A stretch of DNA of 37,096 nucleotides from Roseomonas aerilata DSM 19363 (GTDB lineage Bacteria > Pseudomonadota > Alphaproteobacteria > Acetobacterales > Acetobacteraceae). The position numbers and the translations under genes were made by a program. Below the pieces are notes generated by a model. It was given only the letters and a program-made list of their open reading frames with translations, was not told the origin of the DNA and ran no database searches. Below, one piece after another: positions 8,321-16,812 of the stretch; position 1 is the first letter of the stretch, and the number at the start of each line of letters is the position of its first letter. The stretch is from NCBI RefSeq assembly GCF_000711725.1, contig NZ_JONP01000033.1:1-37096 (forward strand), in the 5' to 3' direction.

Positions 8321-8336
8321 AATGCCTGGGGGCATT
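8321..8336. promoter_or_regulatory. Perfect palindrome in the divergent 8230-8537 spacer
   Basis: AATGCC-TGGG-GGCATT, 6-bp arms and a 4-base centre, lies 91 bases upstream of the dioxygenase ATG and about 200 bases upstream of the Bug gene on the other strand. The 308-base spacer between these divergent genes otherwise holds no gene. Its position suits an operator, but no regulator is assigned; the LysR protein encoded at 9543 is one candidate. Confidence 0.4.
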
Positions 8337-8537
8337 TGATGCCCGGCAGCACCTCTCCCTCCTGACCGATACCTTCCGGGGCCAACAAGCCCGGGCTCTG
8401 CCCGACCGAGCCCGGCCCTGGTCTGTCCAGCACATCAGCGAGGCTTATCGATCTCTCGCGCAGAATACGTTTGGCAGGCGGACCGGCGGGAAGCAGGAAT
8501 AAGCACCCGGAGCGGTTACCGACGGAGAGAAAGAACG

Positions 8538-9530
8538 ATGGCGCACGAACACGGACGCAGAGCCCTCCTCCTTGCAGCCCCGGCCATCCTGACGGCGCGG
8601 CCGGGTTCTGCGCCCGCGCAGAGCCCTTGGGCGCCCTCCCGCCCGCTGCGCCTCATCGTCCCTTTCGCCCCTGGCGGCTCCACGGACGTGGGGGCCCGCA
8701 TCCTTGCCGAGCGCATGGGCGAAACCCTGGGCCAGCCCGTGGTGGTCGAGAACCGCGCCGGCGCGGGCGGCGCGATCGGGACCGAAGCCGTGGCACGGGC
8801 CGCGCCCGACGGCCACACGCTGCTCCTCGGCACGAACGGCGTGATGACCATCGCGCCCAATCTTGGCCTTATGCGGAGCGTGAGCATCGGTCGGGACCTC
8901 GCGCCCGTCTCGCTTGCCTTCCGCTCCGACATCCTTGTGGTGGTGCCCGTCGGATTTCCGGCGAGGACTCTTCCCGAGTTCCTGGCCCTGGCTCGCGCAA
9001 GGCCAGGCGGGATCTCCTACGGCTCCAGCGGCGTGGGCACGGCGACCCACATCTTTACCGAGGTCTTCGCCGGCGCTGCCGGGATCGAGCTGACGCATGT
9101 CCCGTACCGGGGCAGCGGGCAAGCGATGAGCGACCTGATCGCGGGCACCATCCAGCTCCTTCTCGACCAGCCCGCCTCCTCCCTCGGCCCGGTTCGCGAG
9201 GGAAGCCTGCGTGCCCTGGCCAGCACGGGTCACCAGCGCAACCCGCTCCTGCCGGACGTCCCCACCGTGGCGGAGTTCGGTCTGCAGGGGGCCGAGAGCA
9301 CCTCGTGGGGCGCCATCATGGCGCCGGCGGGCACACCGCCATCCGCGGTCGAGCGCGTCAGCCTTGCCGTCCGCGAGGCCGTGGCCCGGCCTGAGAGCGC
9401 ACGACGCCTCGCCCAGGCGGGCCTCGACGGGGAGGCCTCCTCTCCGGGCGAGCTGGGCGCCTTTATCCGCAGCGAGACGGAGCGCCTGGGCGAGGTGATC
9501 CGGCAGCGGAACATCCGCGTGGAGGGATGA
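8538..9530 (+). CDS. Bug-type tripartite tricarboxylate solute-binding protein
   Basis: A 330-residue periplasmic receptor, standard length. It has an N-terminal export signal ([23 protein letters not shown]), then [19 protein letters not shown], the [14 protein letters not shown] loop, [11 protein letters not shown], the [13 protein letters not shown] segment, [19 protein letters not shown] and [12 protein letters not shown]. Bug proteins have a two-lobed fold that grips the alpha-carboxylate of di- and tricarboxylates, amino acids or nicotinate-like ligands and normally feed TctA/TctB membrane permeases. No TctA or TctB gene is nearby. An ATG at 8538 is preceded by gagaaag. The gene is divergent from the thiol dioxygenase operon and tail-to-tail with the LysR gene. 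Confidence 0.92.
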   Translation: MAHEHGRRALLLAAPAILTARPGSAPAQSPWAPSRPLRLIVPFAPGGSTDVGARILAERMGETLGQPVVVENRAGAGGAIGTEAVARAAPDGHTLLLGTNGVMTIAPNLGLMRSVSIGRDLAPVSLAFRSDILVVVPVGFPARTLPEFLALARARPGGISYGSSGVGTATHIFTEVFAGAAGIELTHVPYRGSGQAMSDLIAGTIQLLLDQPASSLGPVREGSLRALASTGHQRNPLLPDVPTVAEFGLQGAESTSWGAIMAPAGTPPSAVERVSLAVREAVARPESARRLAQAGLDGEASSPGELGAFIRSETERLGEVIRQRNIRVEG

Positions 9531-9542
9531 CCGCCCGCCGCC

Positions 9543-10388
9543 TCAGAACGCGATGTCGGACAGACCGTCGAAGACCCGCCGCGCTGCCTCTCCGCTGCCG
9601 GTGCGGAGGAAGAGGGAGAAGGTGACGTTGGGCAGGGGCGGCAGCCCGTCCGCCTCGCTCAGCACCCGCAGCTCCGGCGTCAGCATCTCGATATTGCGCG
9701 CCGTGACCCCCAGCCCGGCCCGGACGGCGGCACGGATGGCGCCGAGATTGAGACTGAGATAAGCGAGGTGCCAAGCGCATCCGGCACGGTCCAGCGCGTC
9801 GATCGCCAGGCCGCGGAACAGGCTCGGCTCGTTGGACAGGACCAGGGGCAGCGGCGCGTCGCGCCGGTGCGCAAAGTCCGCGCCGCAGAACCACACGGTG
9901 GGCGAGCGGCGCAGCACCAGGCGCGGATAGCTGCGGTGGTCCCGTGTCGTGATGGCGAGATCCAGTTCGCCCCGCTCCAGCTCCTCCATCAGGAAGGGGC
10001 TTCGGCCTGTGCGGATCTCCAGTAGGATACTCCGGTGGCTCCGGGCGATGCGGCCGAGCAAGGCTGGTAGCATGCTGTCCACCACGTCGTTGTTCGCACC
10101 GAGGCGCACCACCTCGGTCGGGCCGCCGGGACTGAGCGCGGCGTTGGCCTCGTCGTTGAGGGTGACGAGGCGGCGGGCGTAGGTGAGCAGGCGGAGCCCG
10201 TCCTCGGTGAGGCGCTTGTGGCGGCCGTCCCATCCAAAGAGTGCGCGGCCCGTCATCGCCTCCAGACGCTGCATCTGCTGGCTGACGGCGGACTGAGTCC
10301 GATGGACCCGGGTAGCCGCCGCGGCGAAGCTGCCGGCATCGGCCACAGCGACGAAGCTCCGGAGCAGATCGAGGTCGAGGTTGCGCAT
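9543..10388 (-). CDS. LysR-family transcriptional regulator
   Basis: 281 residues. The N-terminal winged helix is typical: LDLLRSFVAVADAGSFAAAA, then the recognition helix region HRTQSAVSQQMQRLEAMTG and RALFGWDGRHKRLTEDG, followed by the linker helix and a LysR substrate-binding domain (VRLGANNDVVDSMLPALLGRI, GELDLAITTRD, VRAGLGVTARNIEML). ATG 10388 is chosen because it puts the HTH at the extreme N-terminus as in relatives; the longer frame to 10631 runs through the intergenic region into the opposite gene. It is divergent from the aspartoacylase-family gene at 10568, the usual arrangement for a LysR activator and its target, and a palindrome lies between them. The inducer is unknown. Confidence 0.92.
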   Translation of the reverse strand: MRNLDLDLLRSFVAVADAGSFAAAATRVHRTQSAVSQQMQRLEAMTGRALFGWDGRHKRLTEDGLRLLTYARRLVTLNDEANAALSPGGPTEVVRLGANNDVVDSMLPALLGRIARSHRSILLEIRTGRSPFLMEELERGELDLAITTRDHRSYPRLVLRRSPTVWFCGADFAHRRDAPLPLVLSNEPSLFRGLAIDALDRAGCAWHLAYLSLNLGAIRAAVRAGLGVTARNIEMLTPELRVLSEADGLPPLPNVTFSLFLRTGSGEAARRVFDGLSDIAF

Positions 10389-10455
10389 CACTGCGGTATC
10401 ATAAGGCGTTCTAATGTGTACCGCGTCGAGAATGCGCTTGTCACCGGCTTGGAGC

Positions 10456-10478
10456 TTGCAAATCATAAGTTGCGCAAC
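10456..10478. promoter_or_regulatory. Candidate LysR box between divergent genes
   Basis: The 179-base spacer between the LysR gene and the aspartoacylase-family gene contains GTTGCGCAAC (10469-10478), a perfect 10-bp palindrome. It is preceded by TTGCA at 10456, so TTGC and GCAA half-sites also pair over a longer span. LysR boxes usually follow T-N11-A with dyad symmetry, which this satisfies. The assignment is inference from position and symmetry. Confidence 0.45.
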
Positions 10479-10567
10479 GACGATGGGTGGGGTGGCAGGG
10501 CTGGCCAGGATGTAGGCACGGCAGCGGTCCCGCGTCTTCCGCACGCCTCGGCGAAGCAGGAGCGACA

Positions 10568-11581
10568 ATGCAGGATTTTCGGACGGCTTTCGCCAACACC
10601 GCGCCCGGCCGCCACAAGGCACGGATTTCACTCGGGACGAGCGCGAGCGGGACGGAGCTGGGCATCCCCCTCACCGTCCTGCGCGGGGCGCAGCCTGGAC
10701 CATGCCTTTGGATCAACGGACAGGTTCACGGTGACGAACTGAACGGGCTGCTCGCCGCCTTTGACCTGCTAGATTCGATTGATCCGGCGTCGCTCTCGGG
10801 CACTGTCGTGCTGAGCACGACGGCCAATCCCCTCGCGCTGGATGCGCGGCGCAAGCGCACACCAGCGGACGAGGAGGACCTGGACCAGTCCTATCCCGGC
10901 CGCGTCGACGGGCTGCCGACACAGCGTCTCGCGGCCGCGCTCTTCCCCCATGTCGCAGAGCATGCGGACGTCACAGTGTGCATGCACACGGTCGGCACGC
11001 CCTACGACGGCCACCCCTATGCCGTATACAAGCTGCACCCCGACAGCGGTGTGGACGAGGCCGAGCTTTTGCGGCTGACAGCACATTTCTCGCCCGCCAT
11101 CTCCTGCCGCATGTCGGTGGCGGCGGGCGGGGCGGAGCTGCCAGGCAACATTGCCGGCGCGCTCGACTACCAGCTCCTCGCGCGTGGGCGCACCGCCTTC
11201 ATGCTGGAGGTCGGCGGCGGCGGTCGAGCCGAGGCTTCCTTCATTGCCGCTGCCACCGCCGGGCTGCGGGGACTTGCTGTATCGATGGGCCTGCTACAAG
11301 GCCCTGCGCCGTCCCTGCCGCGAAGCCTCCTACGCGCGACAAAGCGTGGGCATCTCACTTGCAGCCATGGTGGCTTCGCACAGACCAATGTGCGGCCCGG
11401 CAGCGTCGTAAGGGCTGGAGAGCCGATCCTCCGCATCCGCAACGCCTGGGGCGAGCTGGTAGAGACCATCATCCAAGACAAGGACGTGTTCGTCATCGCG
11501 CTTCGCCGCGATCCCGTGATGCAGTCGGGGGACCGTGCGGCCTTTGTTGCTTGGCAATGGGATGAGGTCGCGATTAACTGA
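10568..11581 (+). CDS. Succinylglutamate desuccinylase/aspartoacylase-family zinc hydrolase
   Basis: 337 residues. The AstE/AspA zinc site is visible: His54 and Glu57 in INGQVHGDELNG and His140 in VTVCMHTVGTP; a later conserved Glu is in AFMLEVGGGG. The last third (GHLTCSHGGFAQTNVRPGSVVRAGEPILRI) forms the beta-rich C-terminal domain common to bacterial members. Such enzymes hydrolyse N-acyl or N-succinyl amino acids, and the mammalian relative aminoacylase-3 removes acetyl groups from mercapturates, which would fit a sulfur setting, but the substrate here is not known. ATG 10568 follows aggag at 10558-10562. It is divergent from the LysR gene and about 107 bases ahead of another Bug gene, probably one operon. 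Confidence 0.85.
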   Translation: MQDFRTAFANTAPGRHKARISLGTSASGTELGIPLTVLRGAQPGPCLWINGQVHGDELNGLLAAFDLLDSIDPASLSGTVVLSTTANPLALDARRKRTPADEEDLDQSYPGRVDGLPTQRLAAALFPHVAEHADVTVCMHTVGTPYDGHPYAVYKLHPDSGVDEAELLRLTAHFSPAISCRMSVAAGGAELPGNIAGALDYQLLARGRTAFMLEVGGGGRAEASFIAAATAGLRGLAVSMGLLQGPAPSLPRSLLRATKRGHLTCSHGGFAQTNVRPGSVVRAGEPILRIRNAWGELVETIIQDKDVFVIALRRDPVMQSGDRAAFVAWQWDEVAIN

Positions 11582-11688
11582 CACCAAAACGGACGCCGGC
11601 GGCGCCGCGCCCTCGGAGGCGCGCGTCAGAGGCGGGACAGGCTGCGCCAGGACTCATGGCATCCGCTCAAAGGAAGGATGTTCCCGAT

Positions 11689-12678
11689 ATGCAGGCCATT
11701 CGGTACCCCGTCACGCGCCGCTCGCTCGGATCGGCACTGGCCGGCGCGGCGATCACTCGTCCGGCGCTGTCCCAGGACACATGGCCCGGTCGGCCAATTA
11801 GTCTTGTGGTCACCTACGCGCCCGGCGGCTCGGCGGACGTGCTGGCACGTCTCATTGCGCCAGGGATGGGCAAGGCGCTGGGCACCACGGTCGTGGTGGA
11901 AAACCGGGCGGGGGGTGGCGGCATCGTCGGCTCAGACTATGTCGCCCGGGCGACGCCGGACGGGCACGTCATTCAGATTGGCGCGGTCAGTTCCCACGCC
12001 ATTGCCGAGCAGCTTTTCGGCACGCGGCTGCCCTACGATCCGCAGCGCAGCTTCACGCCTATCTCGCTGATCCTCAGCCAGCCTAACATTCTGCTGCTCG
12101 GCAATCACGTCCAGGCGCAAAACGCCGATGAGTTCATCCGTTGGGGCAGGAGCCAACGGGCCGTCCTGTTCGGCACAGCGGGCGTCGGCTCCTCCAACCA
12201 TCTCAGTGGCGCGATGATCGGCGATGTATTCGGCATTCGCATGGAGCACGTGCCCTACCGCAGCGGCGGACAGGCACTGTCCGACCTGATGGCCGGGAAC
12301 GTGCACGGGGTGGTGGACAACATCGTCACGGCCGCGCCGCTGGCGAAGGACGGGCGGGCGAGGGCAATCGGTGTGACCTCCGCCGGCCGGTCCGACCTGC
12401 TGCCCGATGTGCCGAGCTTCCGCGAGGTGGGCGCGCCAGATTTCGACCTCGTCTCCTGGCAAGCGCTGTATGGCCCAGCGGGTATCCCGGCAGAACGGAC
12501 AGAACGGCTGAACTCAGCGCTTCGCGAGGCTCTGGCGGACCCGACTGTGCGTGCCCGGCTCGCTGAATCCGGCGCCACAATCTCGCCCGGTTCACCCAAG
12601 GAACTGGCGCGGTTCATGGCCGTAGAAATCCCAAAGTGGAGCCGCCTCGTCGTCCTCTCCGGCGCCACGCCCGACTGA
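11689..12678 (+). CDS. Bug-type tripartite tricarboxylate solute-binding protein
   Basis: A standard-length periplasmic receptor of 329 residues from ATG 11689. It has a Tat-like signal (TRRSLGSALAGAAITRPALSQ) and the Bug landmarks [78 protein letters not shown] and LLPDVPSFREVG. ATG 11656 would add 11 residues; the inner ATG is preferred for its aaggaagg run 11 bases upstream and shorter signal, but the choice is open. It lies behind the aspartoacylase-family hydrolase, so its ligand may be the N-acylated or carboxylated substrate of that enzyme (inference). No permease genes accompany it. Confidence 0.9.
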   Translation: MQAIRYPVTRRSLGSALAGAAITRPALSQDTWPGRPISLVVTYAPGGSADVLARLIAPGMGKALGTTVVVENRAGGGGIVGSDYVARATPDGHVIQIGAVSSHAIAEQLFGTRLPYDPQRSFTPISLILSQPNILLLGNHVQAQNADEFIRWGRSQRAVLFGTAGVGSSNHLSGAMIGDVFGIRMEHVPYRSGGQALSDLMAGNVHGVVDNIVTAAPLAKDGRARAIGVTSAGRSDLLPDVPSFREVGAPDFDLVSWQALYGPAGIPAERTERLNSALREALADPTVRARLAESGATISPGSPKELARFMAVEIPKWSRLVVLSGATPD

Positions 12679-13372
12679 TCGTAGCCGCTTGCCCCCGGCG
12701 CCACCAAGATCCCACCTGATCTCAGGAGTAAGCAACACTTATGGATGAGTGTAACGGCCCAACCCTCGGCTTTGCACCCTCATGTCCCATCACGGGCGCG
12801 CGGGGGCGAAGGTGCAGGGCTTCGTCAGCCTCGTCGAGCGTATGACAAACTGTTCGGCCGTACGGCAACGCGATCTCGTATAGCATCAACCCCTTACTAC
12901 AGACGATCAAGTTAAAGGGGTGGGGACCGAGGTGAGGCCGCAGTACTTTCTGCGTCTTGGCGCGACAACCGAGGCTTCGGTAATGCGGCACGCCCAAACT
13001 CATCATGAGCAAGGCGGCCGCCGAGCCAGCCAGATGATCGGTCGGGTGCAAAGCCTGACTATGGCCGCCCGCAAGTTCAGGACCGTACTGCTCGCCAGGG
13101 CTGAGTACTGGAGCTCTCCGTCCCCTTATGCAAAGTCCGATTCGCCGGATCGCAATCGCGGCGTCTGTGATCCACACGGTCAGACCGCCACGCTTCTGTC
13201 GTGCGACGTTACATATGGTCTAGGTCATCGCGCTGGTTTGCGCTTGCAGTCACAACGACTGAAGTTCTGGAACAACAAGCTGGACTTTCCGTAAGAGCTA
13301 CGAGCCCTCGCCGCGAAATTCCATAGGCTGCGCCAAGCCGCCACGTCCACCCGTGCACAACAGTCTCTTAGA
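12679..13372. other. Long gap with no convincing gene
   Basis: About 690 bases. Opposing frames at 12722-13177 (minus) and 12920-13294 (plus) overlap each other, lack ribosome-binding sites and match no family I recognise. Composition is less GC-rich than the genes on either side. It could be decayed mobile DNA or a long leader; nothing further is supported. Confidence 0.45.
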
Positions 13373-13437
13373 TTGACCTCATCAATCAGAGCTACTAGCT
13401 TCGATTTCATAATTCGAAATGTGTTTCGTTGAATGAA
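13373..13437 (+). promoter_or_regulatory. Promoter and candidate operator of the lyase operon
   Basis: TTGACC at 13373-13378, a 17-base spacer, and TAGCTT at 13396-13401 form a sigma70-like promoter. Fourteen bases after the -10 box is a perfect dyad, CGAAA-TGTG-TTTCG (13415-13428), followed at once by a GAATGAA at 13431-13437. The unit from 13416 to 13437 matches 22176-22197 upstream of the BisC-like gene at 16 of 22 positions with identical spacing. Lying over the likely transcription start, it is placed for repression. The IclR protein encoded at 21369-22112 is the natural candidate to bind it (inference). Confidence 0.6.
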
Positions 13438-13473
13438 ATGCAGCTCCGGCTATTGATCCGTGGGAGGAATGCG

Positions 13474-14835
13474 ATGGGCATCTCGGTCTTCGACATGCAG
13501 GCGCTCCAGCACAATTGGAGCACCGACGAAACGCGGGCGATCTTCGATGAACCGATGCGCGTGCAGAAGTGGATGGAGGTTGAGGCGGCGCTGGCGAAGG
13601 CGCAGGCCAAGCTAGGCATCATTCCACAAGCCGCAGCCGACGACATCGAGGCCCACGCGAAGGGCGAGACGATCGACATTCCGAAGATGGCGGCCGAGAT
13701 CCGGCGCGTGAAGCACGCCCTGGTGCCCGCGCTGAAGCAGCTGCAGGCTGCCTGTTCGGCCGAGAACGGCCAGTGGGTCCACTACGGCGCGACCACCCAG
13801 GACATCCTTGATACGGGCATGGTGCTGCAGATCCGCGATGCCCACGCGCTTTACCTGCGCGATCTCAAGGCCGCCGCCAAGGAACTGGCGCGGCTGGCGC
13901 GCGAACACCGCGACACGGTCATGGCCGGGCGCACGCACGGCGTGCTCGCCCTGCCGATCACGTTCGGCCACAAATGCGCCATCTGGCTGGATGAGCTCTC
14001 GCGCCACCACGATCGGCTGAAAGAAGTGGAGAAGCGCGTCTTCGTGGGTGAGCTCGTGGGCGCGGTCGGCACGCAGGCTTCCCTGGGGCCCAAGGCCCGG
14101 CAGGTGGAGGAGGGCACGATGGCGATCCTCGGCCTCGGTGTGCCCGATATCTCCTGGGCGCCGGCGCGAGACCGCCTCGCCGAGTACGCGAGCATCCTCA
14201 ACCTGATTGGAGCTACGATCGGCAAGATAGGCAATGAGCTGTTCAACATGCAGCGCAACGAGTTCGCCGAGGTGGAGGAGGGATTCACCGAGGGCAAGCT
14301 CGGCTCCTCCACAATGCCGCACAAGCGCAACCCGGTCTTCGCCGAGAATCTGCCCTGCGTCGCCCGTGGCCTGCGCGCCTCCGCGGGGCTGATGCTGGAA
14401 GCAATGGTGGTGGAGAGCGAGCGCGACGGCATTGGTTGGAAGACCGAGTGGAAGGCTATGCCGGAGTGCTGCCTCATGGCCGGCGCGCTGCTGTTCCAAT
14501 GCGTGTCCCTCCTCAGGGGCCTGCGCGTGGACAAGGCGCGGATGCTGGAGAACCTGGACCGCATGCGCGGCTACCTGCTGTCCGAGCGGGTCATGCTGGA
14601 GCTGGGCGAGAAGGTTGGTAAGCAGAACGCGCACGAATGGATCTATGAGGCCTCGATGCACGGCATCGAGAATCGGCTCGACTTTGCCGGTGCCATGCGT
14701 CGGCATCCCGAGATCTCGAAGGTCTCGACCGACGCCGAGATCACCAGCATGACAGACCCGCGCGGCTATCTCGGCGAGGCCGGCGCGAGCGTGGACCGCG
14801 TGCTGGCCCGCACCGCCGGGTGGCTGGAGAGCTGA
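13474..14835 (+). CDS. Fumarase/aspartase-superfamily lyase (adenylosuccinate lyase/PcaB-like)
   Basis: 453 residues. The superfamily signature is at about 277-287 (GSSTMPHKRNP), the flexible loop carrying the catalytic Ser; the conserved His is in AGRTHGVLAL (His155) and HYGATTQDILDTG supplies the first conserved region. These enzymes cleave C-N, C-O or C-S bonds beta to a carboxylate, usually releasing fumarate, or lactonise carboxymuconate. It is not a housekeeping PurB by context: it heads an operon with sulfurtransferase, persulfide dioxygenase and an MmgE/PrpD gene. A C-S lyase acting on a succinylated thiol, or a relative of iminodisuccinate lyase, would fit (inference). ATG 13474 follows gggagga at 13462-13468; ATG 13438 is upstream but without a site. 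Confidence 0.88.
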   Translation: MGISVFDMQALQHNWSTDETRAIFDEPMRVQKWMEVEAALAKAQAKLGIIPQAAADDIEAHAKGETIDIPKMAAEIRRVKHALVPALKQLQAACSAENGQWVHYGATTQDILDTGMVLQIRDAHALYLRDLKAAAKELARLAREHRDTVMAGRTHGVLALPITFGHKCAIWLDELSRHHDRLKEVEKRVFVGELVGAVGTQASLGPKARQVEEGTMAILGLGVPDISWAPARDRLAEYASILNLIGATIGKIGNELFNMQRNEFAEVEEGFTEGKLGSSTMPHKRNPVFAENLPCVARGLRASAGLMLEAMVVESERDGIGWKTEWKAMPECCLMAGALLFQCVSLLRGLRVDKARMLENLDRMRGYLLSERVMLELGEKVGKQNAHEWIYEASMHGIENRLDFAGAMRRHPEISKVSTDAEITSMTDPRGYLGEAGASVDRVLARTAGWLES

Positions 14836-14840
14836 GTGCC

Positions 14841-15701
14841 ATGGCTTTCACGACGCTGATCGATGCGGAAGCGCTGAAGGCGCTACTCGCCGCGAACTCC
14901 GAGCGCGTTCTCGTCTGCGACTGCAGCGCGGATCTGACAGACCCTGCGGCCGGCGCCCGGATCTTCGCGGCAGGCCATCTTCCCGGCGCGGTGCATGTCG
15001 GCTTGGAAACCAACCTCAGTGCGGAGAAGTCCGGGCGTAACGGCCGCCATCCGCTGCCCTCGCGCGAGGCCTTCGCGGCAGGGATGGCGGCCCTCGGGCT
15101 CAAGGACGGGATGCAGGTGGTGGCGTACGACAACGCGATGGGCATGTACGCGGCGCGGCTGTGGTGGATGCTGCGCTGGATCGGGCACGAAGCCGCAGCG
15201 GTGCTGGACGGCGGGGCCACCGCCTGGACGGTGGCCGGCGGGGCGATGGAAACCGGCGAGAAAGCGCCGCGCCGCGCCGGTCAGGTGCGGATCCGCCCAT
15301 CGCTCGTCGCCACCGTGGATTACGGCGCGGTGCTGACTGATCTCGGCCCGCGCACCCGCCAGGTGGTCGATGCCCGCGCGCCCGATCGCTTCCGCGGCGA
15401 GAACGAGACGCTGGACCCGATCGGCGGTCACATTCCCGGTGCCCGCAACCGCTTCTTCCGCGACAACCTCTCACAGGACGGGCGATTTAAGCCCGCCGAC
15501 GCCCTGCGCGCCGAGTTCGACGCGCTGACCGGCGGTCGCCCAGCCGCCGAACTGGTAGCCCAGTGCGGCTCGGGCGTGACGGCCTGCCACAATCTCTTGG
15601 CGATGGAGGTGGCCGGGTTGCGTGGCGCTTCCCTCTATCCGGGTTCGTGGAGCGAGTGGTCGGCGCAGCCCGGTGCGCCGATCGCTCAAGGTGCTGAATG
15701 A
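14841..15701 (+). CDS. sseA: 3-mercaptopyruvate/thiosulfate sulfurtransferase
   Basis: 286 residues with two rhodanese domains. The N-terminal inactive half includes VCDCSADLTDP and IFAAGHLPGAVHV; the C-terminal half has VVDARAPDRFRGENE and the active loop QCGSGVTAC with Cys242. The CGSGVTA form is typical of 3-mercaptopyruvate sulfurtransferases, while thiosulfate-preferring enzymes usually have CRKGVTA; this favours mercaptopyruvate as donor, giving pyruvate and an enzyme persulfide. No export signal. ATG 14841 lies 5 bases after the lyase stop, so the two are translationally linked. Persulfide made here could be consumed by the dioxygenase encoded two genes downstream. The symbol denotes family, not a proven orthologue. 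Confidence 0.9.
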   Translation: MAFTTLIDAEALKALLAANSERVLVCDCSADLTDPAAGARIFAAGHLPGAVHVGLETNLSAEKSGRNGRHPLPSREAFAAGMAALGLKDGMQVVAYDNAMGMYAARLWWMLRWIGHEAAAVLDGGATAWTVAGGAMETGEKAPRRAGQVRIRPSLVATVDYGAVLTDLGPRTRQVVDARAPDRFRGENETLDPIGGHIPGARNRFFRDNLSQDGRFKPADALRAEFDALTGGRPAAELVAQCGSGVTACHNLLAMEVAGLRGASLYPGSWSEWSAQPGAPIAQGAE

Positions 15702-15798
15702 GCTGACCGCCACGATATGACATGACGTAGGGACATCACGCTCGATCCAGATAAGAGCCGGACAGGCAGAACGGATCGTCGTTTCAGGAGACGTCAAC

Positions 15799-16803
15799 GT
15801 GCCCGCTTCAACGCTTCCCCCCGGACCGCCTCTGGCGCGGCGCCACCTACTGGCCGCGGCCATGGCCATGGCGGCTCCGCTTCCCGCTTCGCGCGGGGCG
15901 CGGGCCCAGGCACTGGCCAATCGGCCGGTCTTGCTGGCGGTGCCCTTCGCGCCCGGAGGGGCGGTGGACATCATCGCCCGCGCGCTCGTGGAGCCGCTCT
16001 CGGCCGCCCTGGGCCGGACCGTGATCGTGGACAACCGTCCCGGCGCCTCGGGCGCCATCGCCGCGGCCTCCGTTGGGCGGGCGGAGCCGGACGGGAACAC
16101 TCTTTTCATCGCCACGCCCGGCACCTCCATCACCGCGGCCTTCCAGCCTCAGCTTCTGCCCGGGGACCCGCGGCAGTTCCTGGCACCCGTCGGACGGCTG
16201 GCGACCCAACCCTATGTGCTTACGGTGGCGAAGTCTTTCCCGGCGGACGACTTCGCCACCTTCTCGACCTGGGTGAAGGCGCATCGCGGCGAGTTCCTGC
16301 TCGCCAACACAGGCCAGCTCACCGCGACCCGTCTCGCCGGGGAGCTGCTCGGCCTGCGGCTGGGGACGGAGATCACGCCGGTGCCCTATCGTGGCAGCGG
16401 GGTGGTGGGAACAGACCTTCTCTCGGGCCGTGTGCACGGCATCTTCGCCCAGCTTTCGGACGCGCTGGTGCTGCGAGGTCAGGGCGCGAAGCTGCTCGCC
16501 GTCAGCTCGGCGGAGCGCGCATCGATCCTGCCCGAGTTGCCGGCGATCGCGGAGACGCTGCCGGGTTTCGACGTGTACAGCTGGAACGGGATTTTCGCGC
16601 CGGCGGCCACGCCGGTGCCGGTCCTGGAGGAGTTGAACGCCGGGCTGAACAAGGCCTTGACCAACGAGGCTTTGCGCGAGCGTTTCCGCGCCGATGGCGT
16701 CACCTTCGTGCCCGGCCCGCGCCAGGCCCTGGCCGATATCCTGGACAAGGAGATCAAGGGCTGGGTGGATCTGAGCACGAAAGTCCGCATCGACATTGGG
16801 TAG
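15799..16803 (+). CDS. Bug-type tripartite tricarboxylate solute-binding protein
   Basis: A 334-residue receptor with a Tat-type export signal (ARRHLLAAAMAMAAPLPASRGARAQ) and Bug landmarks: VLLAVPFAPGGAVDIIARAL, VIVDNRPGASGAIAAASVG, EPDGNTLFIATPG, VPYRGSGVVGTDLLSGRVHG and ILPELPAIAETLPGFDVYSW. The start is GTG 15799, with aggag 8 bases upstream. It sits inside the sulfur operon, 97 bases after the sulfurtransferase and 9 bases before the persulfide dioxygenase, so its ligand is likely the compound the operon degrades. The 'VDNRPGA' loop differs a little from the 'VENRAGG' of the other copies, compatible with a different ligand. Confidence 0.92.
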   Translation: MPASTLPPGPPLARRHLLAAAMAMAAPLPASRGARAQALANRPVLLAVPFAPGGAVDIIARALVEPLSAALGRTVIVDNRPGASGAIAAASVGRAEPDGNTLFIATPGTSITAAFQPQLLPGDPRQFLAPVGRLATQPYVLTVAKSFPADDFATFSTWVKAHRGEFLLANTGQLTATRLAGELLGLRLGTEITPVPYRGSGVVGTDLLSGRVHGIFAQLSDALVLRGQGAKLLAVSSAERASILPELPAIAETLPGFDVYSWNGIFAPAATPVPVLEELNAGLNKALTNEALRERFRADGVTFVPGPRQALADILDKEIKGWVDLSTKVRIDIG

Positions 16804-16812
16804 GAGCTCGCC

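Noticed and set aside
12722-13294. Opposing frames in the gap before the lyase operon
   Set aside because: They overlap each other, resemble nothing known and lack ribosome-binding sites.
13474-14835. Calling the lyase purB
   Set aside because: The signature is shared by the whole superfamily, and the operon has sulfur enzymes and no purine genes.
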